From assembly GCA_023079485.1 (NCBI GenBank), contig CM041086.1, forward strand, positions 12,098,401 to 12,162,400: a stretch of DNA of 64,000 nt. The letters are read 5' to 3'. Position numbers and translations under genes: made by a program. The stretch is from Archilochus colubris (lineage: Eukaryota > Chordata > Aves > Apodiformes > Trochilidae). Positions 54,204 through 64,000 of this stretch are shown one piece after another; within the stretch, counting starts at the first letter, position 1; each line of letters opens with the position of its first letter. Below the pieces are notes generated by a model that was given only the letters and a program-made list of their open reading frames with translations, had not been told where the DNA came from and made no database searches.

Positions 54204-55340
54204 TGTATAGTTTTATGGCCAAGTTACAAGCCCCTGAGAACAGAGTTTATGCAGAAACATTGGCACCAGTAATACTAGTGGATGCAGCTTTATTTAAATG
54301 TAATTAGCATAGAAAGCACCTGAAATTATTTATATTTCTATTTATAATAGATTAACTCTTTGGATATTTTCATGACTATATTAGAATACATTTGTTAACA
54401 TCCATTGTGAAAAGATTGTATTTACAGACAAATACATGAAAACTTCATGCTGAAAGAGCAAGAAGGGAGGAAGGTGCCTGATCCTCTGCCCCTCTCTACA
54501 TGGGCAGTGCCTTTTTTAAATCAACTCATATGGGCGTGGGTCCCCTGTTTGAAATAGTTACAGGTTCAGGTCTATAATGCTTTGTGCACTTATGATTTTG
54601 ACAAATTGCTATTTAAACTGTTTTTACAAATACATTCTACAGTAATTGTGTCTTTGGGCTCAGGCATCCAGCCCTGAGAGAAACATGAAGTCAATCCCCT
54701 GCATTTTGTAAAGTCTACCAGACAGGGCATATGTCTAGAAGTAGTTGCTCTTATTACTGTACAGTGAAATGCACCTCTCTGCCTACAACAGGATACAATC
54801 CCTCAAACATCCCATTCACAAACCCACTGCTCTTTCACTGATTGTAAGATCTGGACAAGTGAGTCTCAGTGAAACAGTAACAACTTGCTTAAAATGCAAA
54901 CCAAACCAAAGCCCAGGTCAAAATAAAGTAGATTCTAGTTTGTCACCCAGCTTGTTTGTATTTTTATATCTACCAAGAAATGCTACTGTCCAAAAAAGAT
55001 ACTTCAGTTCAAGGTAACATGACATCATCTGTGAAAATGAAACTGTACATTTTTCAGAGCACAAGAGCTTCTTATATTTGCTATATTCTTCATTAAAGTT
55101 GTTCTAACACTTGTGAATACAAGCTTGTTTTGCAACATATTTTAAAAGACAAACTAAACATGTTTGCAGTACTTTTACAGGAAAATGGAATTCTTTCCAA
55201 ACTGAAAGAATATGAATTTTGATAAGTTAGTAATGAAAAAAATTTTGTAGGCAAAAAGTGCAAATTTTTGTATATTACCTCCAGGCATTTTACACTGCTA
55301 CCTACAGGGAATTTCAAAGCATCCTTCATCTTGATGTGAT

Positions 55341-55424
55341 TTACCAGTTGAATAGTACATTTTGACCAAGAGTCATAAAGTATATTTGACTGCTGCCTCC
55401 TGACTGTACAGATGCAAAGAACAC
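55341..55424 (-). CDS. NRK: NRK terminal coding exon (end of CNH domain)
   Basis: Encodes [27 protein letters not shown] and a TAA stop, 28 codons in phase 0. This is the classic end of the citron-homology domain in germinal-centre kinases of the MAP4K4/TNIK/MINK1/NRK group (VFFASVRSGGSSQVYFMTL). It follows a ttcaag acceptor. Assignment to NRK rather than a paralogue rests on its place beside RADX, as in human. The human NRK end is recalled to be much more diverged. Confidence 0.9.
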   Translation of the reverse strand: MFFASVQSGGSSQIYFMTLGQNVLFNW

Positions 55425-56180
55425 CTTGAAAGGAAAAACAACAAAAAAAGATAAGCTACTGTCACTTTACATTTATGAGAACATTTTTACCAATACAGGG
55501 AATATGAGAATGCCACAGTGCCAAATACAAGGACATAAATATACATCAGAATTCAATTTTAATCCTATGAGAAATTTTCTGAAGTGAAACCATGCTTGTG
55601 GTACAACAGGGATATATTTTTGGGATATTTTTCTGTTTGAAAAACACAAGACAACAGTTTAAAATAATTAATTGAAACATGTCAGTGGGACTAAGCAGGT
55701 TCCACAGGTCATTTATCAAGCACTGCTGTATGGAGGAAATCATACCTGATTATACTGCCTCCAAAATCTCTAATGTTAGAGCTTTGGGTTGTTTGGTTTT
55801 TTTTCTATGATTGCTGCTCTGAATTGCCTATAATTTCAGTAGCTCAGAAGAGGCATTATCAGCTCACCAGCCCTCCCCACCACACCTATTGTGCTGGACT
55901 CTGGCCAGTTAGCTGTGGCTCTATTTGTTACCACCTCTGGTAGCAGCTAAGGCTGGGTGGAACAGGAATTAAAAGAGCTGCCCAAAGCAGGGTGATGGAA
56001 GTGTGGGGTATCCATAACGTGTGCTTTGTGGGATCAGGGACTGCACTTGCTTTGAGTGGAGAGGTTATGCTAAGGCAAGAAATAACCAATATAAAACCAC
56101 AGTTATAAAAATGAAATAGTCTCAGAGTCACAGTCAACTATTATTTTTTGGTAAATACCACATTGTATTAATCTCTGTAC

Positions 56181-56320
56181 CTTGTCATTTCTTTCACACA
56201 GAAATTTTAGCTTTTGTGCTTTCTTGTGCATAAATACTCCTTCCAGATTTCCAGTTTCCACAGAGCGTAGTTCAATTGCCTTCTCTCCCCAGCCCATGAC
56301 CTGATTAGATTGAAGATAAG
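56181..56320 (-). CDS. NRK: NRK penultimate coding exon (CNH domain)
   Basis: Encodes (A)[46 protein letters not shown], nearly identical to the TNIK/MINK1 segment [43 protein letters not shown]. The acceptor cttag gives an incoming split Ala codon. The donor gtacag is in phase 0 and joins exactly to the terminal exon at 55424. In these kinases the CNH domain serves in regulation and small-GTPase or partner binding. The kinase domain and the rest of the protein lie to the right of the window. Confidence 0.92.
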
Positions 56321-56564
56321 CTAAGGAAACCAAAAGAAAAAGAAGTTGTGACACTATTTCACAGCTGAAACACTGATTCTTACCTCATTTATGTCAATAT
56401 GGATCTGAAGCATTACTCTCTGATAACAATATATTTAGAATTATTTGTATTTTAATTTAATAGGGAAACACTTGGAAACTGTAATTAAATTTCATTTTCT
56501 CCTCTCATGCTTACTTTAGACTCTAGTTATAAATCTTAAGTATGCTACTATTGTGTATTTCAGA

Positions 56565-56870
56565 ATCAGAAAAGGTTGGAGGAAACCTCTGAAGGGCACC
56601 TTGTTTAACCCTAAAGCAGGGCAAAGTTATACAAGGTTACTCAGGACCTTGTCCAGGTATGTTTTAATGGATATTTTACAACCTCCCCCAGTCCCTGCTG
56701 CAAACCATCACTACTACTGAGGTTAAAGATTTATTCCCAATGCCTAAATACCCAACTGGAATTTCTCTTGGTGCAACTTTTGCCCAATTTGCCACTTATC
56801 CTTGCAGTCTGTGTGTCCAAGAAAAGTCCTGACTCTGTCTACTCTATACCCTCCCATGAGGAATCTGGAA
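56565..56870 (-). mobile_element. CR1 LINE 3' fragment (old)
   Basis: Reverse-complement CR1 3' region, beginning with a cagaatcagaaaaggttgga-like tail and continuing through accttgtttaaccc and gtccaggtatgttttaatgg. Well diverged. Confidence 0.75.
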
Positions 56871-58254
56871 TCGCATTTACTAGAGTTTAGCTTAATCTGA
56901 AACCTAAATACCTTTGAATCTGAGACTATAACATGATTAATTTGGTGTCCCTAGCTGTTCTCTTCACATTGATGGTTACGTGCACTATCTCCAAAACAAA
57001 AGACACTCCAGTACTGTGGAAGCTTACTACATTACCTCTTAATCTGACAATTAAATGAGAAATTGAAGTAATGATGAAGGAGTTAACACCACAGATTTCA
57101 AATATGCACAGTTTTAATGGAAGTCCTCTGATCAGTGCATGTGTGGGCTTCCAAGGTAGAACCATATTAGTTATGCTCTATTGATAAACTCTTGCTCAAC
57201 TCTGAACTCTGGTGCTCTGAAGTGATGTTGAGGGAACATAGGTGTTTGATGGGTTCTGAGCTTCAGTAGACAGTGCTTGCCTGCCCTGCATTATTAGTGT
57301 AAGCAATGTCTCTTCCTTACAACCTTGTTGATTTAGATTTTTGCCTAAAAATTGAACTTTTAGTACAGACTGATAGAGGAAGCAACAGCCTGCAATTCTA
57401 CTTTGAAACGATATCAAAAAATAAAGGCACTCTGCCTGAGTAACTGTGTATCCTTTTCTAGCAGTTGTTGACTTGATATTGCTTGAAATCCTTCTTTAAA
57501 ATTATTTTCAAATTATACCTCCTAGGAAACATGGTTTGGCTACAATGTTGTGACTGTAGTTCCCTTAAAGTTAGCCAGTTTCCCCTGAATCTGTTTAGTA
57601 GACTTCCTTCTCAATTACTCTTTGTTCACACTGAAGGCTTCCCTGCCACTGGAGCTGAGAGCATGAAAATTCTTTTCCAGCATCCCAGTCATGTAGAAAG
57701 AGGAACAGACCTTTCTGTTTGAAAAAAAAACCAGCAGTGAGCAACTAAGGATAAGTGGAAGAGGGGTATTTTCTAAAAATCAAACTCCTGAAATCAATAC
57801 ATTTCAAATCTTTTCTCTATGCTTCAGTTCCCAGGCTGTACAAGGGGGCACTGCTGCTGTAGGCTGTGAGGAGAACTGTCATTAACACTCTCAATGACTG
57901 CAGCAGCAGTAGCATGATGAGCACCAGGGCAGCAACCATGCAGTGTGAAGTTAGTATCTAAAAAGGCAGGCCCAGACCACACATAAAGTAAGATAAAAAT
58001 TACACAACAATCAGACTTTGCTATTTTTTCTAGCAGCTGACACCACAGGAACCTTTTCTAACTTTGCTTTTGAACACAGCAGAGACAGAGGCACACTGTG
58101 CTTCTGGGAGGTGGGACAGCAAGGCAGGTGTGCATGTCTGTATCTATAAGTAGATTGAAAGCATTCTATGGCTGTTTAATATAGGTCACATAGGTCCAGT
58201 AACAAAAGACCAAATCCACACTTAAGTCTCCTTATCTTTTCCACTACATGGCAT

Positions 58255-58800
58255 TCAAGTTGTCAATACTCTCAGAATATTTTGAGTTGGAAGGGACCTA
58301 AGGTAAGAACCTAAGGGACTTAAGATCAAATAGTTCCAACCCCCTGCATGGACAGGGACACTTGCCACTAGAGCAGTTGCTTCAAGCCCCATCCAATCTG
58401 GCCTATGAACACTTCCAGGGATGGAGCATTCACAGCTTCCCTGGGTAACTTGTTACTGTGTTTCACTAGGCTTACAGTAAAGAATTTCTTCCTAATGTCT
58501 AACCTAAATCTACCCCCTTCCAGCTTAAAGCCATTCCCCACTTGTCCTATCACTCTGTGCCACTGAAAAAAGTCCCTCCCCAGCTTTCCTGTAGCCCCTT
58601 CAGGTACTGGAAGGTGCTCTGAGGTCTCCCCAGAGCCTTCTTTTCCTGAGGCTGAACAACCCCACCTCTAAGCCTGCCTTCATAGAAGAGGTGCTCCAGT
58701 CCTCTCAGCACCTTCATAGCTCTCCTTTGGACTTGCTCCAAAAACTCCCTGTCTTTCCTGTGATGGGGCCTCCAGAACTGGATGCAGTACTCCAGGTGGG
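58255..58800 (-). mobile_element. CR1 LINE 3' fragment
   Basis: Reverse-complement CR1. The 3' tail is ttttgagttggaagggacc, with agttccaaccccctgc. Upstream parts encode the end of ORF2 (cagagccttcttttcctgag, then tggatgcagtactccaggtg). About 550 bp, 5'-truncated, with no intact frame. Confidence 0.92.
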
Positions 58801-60239
58801 AATATGTCTATGGGAGTATGCTATATCTGTATCAGCTGTGTCCAGCATGCCTTTGGCAGGTTTCAATTTGATAGCATCCTTGCAGCTCTCAGTAAGAGCT
58901 TAATTAGGCTCAGTTGCAACCTCTAGGTCATCCAGGATATAAAGCTCTGGATGAAACAGCCCACTACTGCTATGTTTGTATGATACCCAATCTCCAAGCA
59001 GGAACATAATAAAACATATCCTAAGTTCAGCCACTGCTGCTCTGCTGGCTGGCCAGGATACTGAGAACTTCTCAACTGACAATAGCAAGTTTCAGTTGAG
59101 GTGCAAGTAGCACAAAAACTCATTTCTGCAGCAGAACCAGTAAGTTCCTTCTCAAATTCCATCTATGGAATACCACATAAACAAAAAGGCTCCATTATAA
59201 CACTTGTGGGTATGTCCAGTTACAAGGATTTATCTATACATAGAAATTAATTTGGAGGATAGGCTGTGAATTTAAAGGTCAGTACTGAGTCTTTATAATC
59301 CTCCCATGTGGGAGCATTCACAAGTGTTTCATGTGAAATTAATTGAGAGCAGATTAGATATTCGGAATTTAATGGAACAAACTCACTGTGGAACAAAAGC
59401 TCCTAAACCATGAGGCAACTTAAGAATAATTACTCTGAGTCTGCTATCCACCTCAGGAAGCTCTAGATAAAAATATCCTATCTGTCCAACTGGCAGCATC
59501 TAAGGGTGCTTATCTTAGTGCAAGACTGTAGTGGTTTCTAGTGAGAGTAAACTTACCCACTCTGGTCCTTTGGACAGCAGAAAAGGAATGTACTGACTCA
59601 CACTGATGTGCTCATATTGCTTAACTGACCAGAACTCCCCCACTTCACCCAGGTTACTGCATACTTTAAGTGACCTACAAGCGCGTACATGAGCTGAGGT
59701 TCTTGTTATACCATTTGCACCATCATTCCTCTCTGGACATCAATGAATATATGTCATAAAGTTGGTACAGCAAAGTGAGACCAAAATCTGTCTCTAACAT
59801 CAAGAAAGCATTATCAACAGCCTCAATTTGGGGATAGACTTCGTGTTTTGGGTTTAGAGTGTGACTTCACATTACAGGCAAGTGAGTGCTTTAAGGGCAA
59901 ATGGCTGAGGAAGACAGGAAGGGTGAAAGACATGACTGAGCCATACTGGATCCATTAACTTCTCTCAGGGTTCACTGGCACGAGCTAATGATCTCAGTAT
60001 CACAGCAGTAGTGTACTCACAGTATGAATGAGTCAAGTGCACTTGGTACCACAGAACCCAGGAATCTCTACAGTATCACTTCCCTTCTTAACATTTCTTT
60101 TTTCATCTCCTTCAATCTCTTTCCCTTCAGAAATCCCTTACCTCACATCTGAATTTGACTCACAGCCTTAAGTGGTTATGGCCAAAGTGACCTCTGCATA
60201 AGAGGAGGATCAGGGCAGCTTTTAGCAAACTATTAAAAA

Positions 60240-60430
60240 ATGGGGTTTTCTGGTTAGTGTTACAGAATTAGGCAGGAAAGAACCTTAACACAACTTCTTT
60301 CCACATCTCTGTGCCACATCAGTATCACTTCTGATAGTTGTTTGTCTAACGTGACCTTAAAGACCTCTAGTGATGGAGACTCCAAAAATTCCCCAGGCAA
60401 CTGATTCCAGATCAACCAAGAAGTCTGAAA
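60240..60430 (-). mobile_element. CR1 LINE 3' fragment (old)
   Basis: Reverse-complement remnant with ttaaagacctctagtgatgg, gactccaaaaattccccagg and caactgattccagat, the CR1 3' region. Highly diverged. Confidence 0.75.
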
Positions 60431-63400
60431 GCAACAAACTGAACAGAAGTTAAAAAAGCCTGACCCACTTTTGCATGCCTGAGCCATGATATCAAACTCC
60501 ATTCCACCAGGCAAAAGTGTATGCTGCTTTACAGAATTCCTTTTTGGAGATAGCTTGCACATAGGTGAAATTCAATGCAAAAAAGCTACTGAGTTTTGGT
60601 TTTGTATATATATATGCTTGGGCAAATTGCTTCAGGCAAGTATGCAGCTGAGCACAAACATTAAAAGGAGAATATCCAGTGATGACTTTGCTGAGAATAA
60701 ACATACCAGCTATAAGAGGCCAGACAGATCTTCAAACTGAGTACACTTCTACAGAATCCTTTGGCCCTCCAGTCAAACCCTGGATGCTCTTTGAAATCAT
60801 GACTCTTATTGGTTCCCCACTCTGAGGAAAGCATGTTTATTTATTTTTAGCTAAGTGGAAGGGAAACTTGTTGAGGGTTGGTAATGGAAATAACCCACAG
60901 AGACACCAAGTGTCCTGTGACATAGCAAATCTCTTTCCTACTCAAACCCAGCCTCAAGCTCTCCAATGCTGCTGCTGATCAAGGACTGCTTAGCTACTTG
61001 TATGTATTTCTGCCTGTATTGCCCATGCTTTGAAACTTACTGCCTTAGAAGTTAAGCAATTTTGGGTAGGAAAACTGAAGAAGGAGTTGGTTACTTCTCT
61101 TGTGCAAGTCTGTTAAATAGTTTTAGTGTCATTATTTATGTTACCTGGGTAGGAGTGGCCATGGTTGTTCCTCCAGTCAAAGCCATGGAGAACTTTTACT
61201 AAATGAGATTTTAGCTAGAGAGCTAAAATCAAGACAGGAAGAAAACCCAAAACCCAAGGCTGAATAAAATCAGAAATGGACAAATTAAGAAACTAGCCAT
61301 GGAAAGCAGGTGTTTTTCTGCTGCATGGTTTGGTTAGATTGCACTGGACAGGGCTAACACATGCAGTTCCCTAACCATCCCCAGGCAAGCTAAGACTAAA
61401 TTTGACCAACCCCATTTTTATTTTCCCCAAACATGTTTATTTCTATGCATCTCTGTTCCAAAGCTTCTCTGCTTCCCCAGTGCTGCTCACGCTTTCTAAT
61501 TATTTCAGTAGAACTGGTAACCCAGCCCAGAAATGTAGCTGGGGTGACAAGTTTGCTTGTTTGAAGGCTTCTTGCTGATTCCTGGGGAAATTGCACAGGA
61601 AGTTTGGCCAACAAGAACCATTTGTATCATAGCAGGCATTTTCTGTGGGTGAGCTGGGCAGCAACTGTTACAAAAGCTGGTGGGTATTTTGATAGAGCAC
61701 TGAGGCAGAAATTCAAACCCCTTTTGATAATGCTGTTTCTCTATATAACATTCTTTTTCCTTCTAGTAAGTACATGGCAATGGAAATAAGGACTTTTATT
61801 GGTTCCCCACCCCATGAATATCCAGTTTTGTGCCAGTCCTCTAAAACTACATGTGTAAAGAATTCATTACTCACACAAAAGGGAAAAAGTGTTCCCAAAT
61901 CTTATTAAGTTGATATTTCTTAAAGCCTTTTTAAATCCTGTTTTATAGAAAGAGTCTTACAGCTATATTTGTATTTAGCCCTAGATATGTGAGATACCTT
62001 TCAGATTAAACACAGATAGAGTACTTCTACAGTTTTAATTTCCCACGGGACTTGAGTTTCCTCTCTCCAATTTCTTATTAACAGATGGGTCACAGAGGTC
62101 CCAACTTAAAGACTAGGAGAGTAAGTTATATTTAGATTCCCTGCCCTAAATCCATCCATTATAATACCAACTTTTTTAATTGTTGCAGTCAAGATATCCT
62201 CACCAACTACAGAACTTTTCTTTCAAAATAATTGTTTAAAGAAATAAAGAAATGAGCAAAGGATGATGAGAGAACACCCCAAGGTTAACACATAACCCTT
62301 CTATCTCTGAAACACACTGTAAAAACTTTTAGATAAGCTCATACAGACTTGTATCTCACATCATCATCACAAAGGATGACAGCTTCTGTTAAAAACAAAC
62401 CATTTGTGAGATACAAGTGCTGCAGCAGAAATGCAAGGCTTCTTAAGCTAACACTGGAAAATTTTCAAATGACAACTGAGGGTGTGTTTGGAGACTGCCT
62501 CCCTTCAGCTGTGAAATCTGCAGACTCATTAAAAACTTAAGAGATGGATGGGTATAGAGAGAAATCTTTCCTTCCAGAGAAAACCTGCTGTCTTGCTTTC
62601 TGAGCACTGAGAGGTTTACAAGGCACTATTTCCTCATCCCTCCTGACTTTAGCCACCCAAAATAATTTATCTAACTGACCCTGATTCCTCAGGATGGTTC
62701 ATTATACCTGTCGTAGCTCTCCATCTCTGGATGGGCACCTCTTTCCCATTTGGAGGTGCTCACTTCTCTAGACTGACTACAGACAAAATCTAAACTACTC
62801 ACTCAGACAAGACTTTTAGCTTCTACACAGTAGAATTCATGCCACCCTCAGAATTATCTTCTCCATCCTATTGCTATTGAATGCCCCTAAAATTCTGTAA
62901 CAAAAATGTCCAGGCAATTTCATACTGATCGTTTTCAATGCAAATGATTATCATCATAGTATGCTGAAGAACAGGAGAAATAGCTGCACGAACACATGTA
63001 AAGGGGAATGTCCAAATGGCATTCCTTCTATTAGGATGTAATCAACCTTGAGAAATTGAGAATATCGTTTCTAGCCAGATGGATACCAAGGATGTTTTAA
63101 ATTTAGAGTCATTACCTGGCACAAAAGAACACCTATTGAGCCCATCCAAAGTGGTGAAGCTTTATTCACTTCAGCGCCAGCTGGGTACACACAAGGAAAT
63201 TTTTACTGACACTAAGGAAGTGTGATTTCCAGGCTACAGCAATGCTTTACAAACCCATTTCATATCTGTGGGTTTGATGATTCAGTATTTCAGCAACACT
63301 AAGAAAAAGGACTTAACCTCTTTTCTGAGACATTCCTGCAAGCTCCATCTATATTAAGTGAAAAAGCTTTGAGAGTGATCATGCCCAGTAACAGAAACTG

Positions 63401-64000
63401 GAAATTTCCAAGCAGAAGTCAGAGACCTATGCAACCCTTCTTGCAATATTCCCCTTTCTAAAACAAGAAATCCCTTTTTTCCTTATATATCATCTGCATT
63501 AGAAACAGGGTATCTATTTAGCAACAGTGACTCTTTAGGAGGAAACACATTGAAAAATACAACTAGAAATGCCTGAAATAGTTACAAATAACATCCATGG
63601 TTTGAAAAACGTGAGATTAGGGTTAATCTATGGTGGGACACTCTTATAAATGCAGATGATTTTAAAATTCTTCCTTCCCAAGGAAGAAGAAAGGAGTTCT
63701 AACCAGTGTAGCACATGGGAAAACAAAGGTGAGTTTCAACATTTATGAAAATCATATATCATATATGCACACCCTAAGGTGGATAAGACACTAGAGTTTT
63801 ATGAAAGTATTTGTGTTAAGTAAGCTGGCTACTTACAGTAAAGCCTAAGGAAGCACATCCCATAACAACTTCTTGAAAGCTGCTGTCTCCTCCAGATAGT
63901 ACTCATCAGAGTTCAGCTTACAGTTACATTCAATACCTCTCACTAGAACTACAACTACCCTGGCCAAGTAATTACTGTTTGATTATTGATTATTTCTTAT

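Larger units (their letters stand above)
53875..55340 (-). other. NRK: Probable NRK 3' untranslated region
   Basis: AT-rich sequence after the NRK stop codon, with an AT microsatellite-like stretch at about 54168-54203. Minus-strand open frames here (53545-53886, 53816-54034) have no similarity I recognise and are treated as untranslated. Confidence 0.45.
56321..64000 (-). other. NRK: Presumed NRK intron, no further exon recognised
   Basis: The preceding CNH exon (expected to encode an acidic YVNTYGR/LQWGEMPTSV-like segment) was searched for on the minus strand and not found. This stretch is therefore taken as intron extending past the right edge. It holds CR1 fragments at 56565-56870, 58255-58800 and 60240-60430 and a TA run near 60605-60614. 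Confidence 0.55.

Noticed and set aside
57020..57165. Minus-strand frame tested as the missing NRK CNH exon
   Set aside because: The translation lacks the CNH motifs expected before the [13 protein letters not shown] exon.

Overview
The window looks like a bird nuclear genome, most likely a passerine. It carries intron-rich vertebrate genes, several CR1 LINE fragments (the main avian LINE) and two solo ERVL-like LTRs of the passerine kind. GC-rich CpG islands sit at two promoters and AT-rich sequence lies elsewhere. No bacterial, viral or CRISPR features were seen. All three recognised genes lie on the minus strand, in the order NRK (right, only its 3' end present), RADX (complete coding sequence, 24.8-45.8 kb) and RNF128 (left, two alternative first exons). 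The same three genes are neighbours on human Xq22.3. In birds that region is autosomal (chicken chromosome 4, passerine 4A).

Left part (1-21 kb). This holds the 5' part of RNF128 (GRAIL), a membrane-anchored RING E3 ubiquitin ligase. It has two alternative first coding exons about 12.5 kb apart. The proximal one lies in a CpG island (7331-7787) and the distal one in ordinary sequence (20278-20695). Each encodes its own signal peptide plus the start of the protease-associated (PA) domain. Both end in phase 1, so they can join the same exon 2. The common exons (rest of PA, transmembrane segment, RING-H2) were not found and are presumably beyond position 1. Two CR1 fragments lie between the two exons.

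Centre (21.8-46.4 kb). This is RADX, an OB-fold single-stranded-DNA-binding protein that restrains RAD51 at replication forks. I resolved fifteen coding exons. Every splice phase agrees and the sum is 2643 nt, predicting an 880-residue protein. Its promoter is the CpG island at about 45.2-46.4 kb. Intron 2 holds a degenerate LTR and intron 13 a well-preserved one, both antisense to the gene. The likely RADX 3' end is only about 1.2 kb from the distal RNF128 start codon.

Right part (46.4-64 kb). A 7-8 kb spacer with one CR1 fragment separates RADX from the 3' end of a germinal-centre-kinase gene. Its last two coding exons (56181-56320 and 55341-55424) encode the end of a citron-homology (CNH) domain. 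Synteny makes this NRK. SERPINA7 and PWWP3B, which I recall lying between NRK and RADX in human, are not seen here. The rest of the right edge is apparently NRK intron carrying CR1 copies. The coding content is known biology. The most interesting points are the dual RNF128 first exons, the less derived NRK C-terminus and the compact NRK-RADX-RNF128 order.
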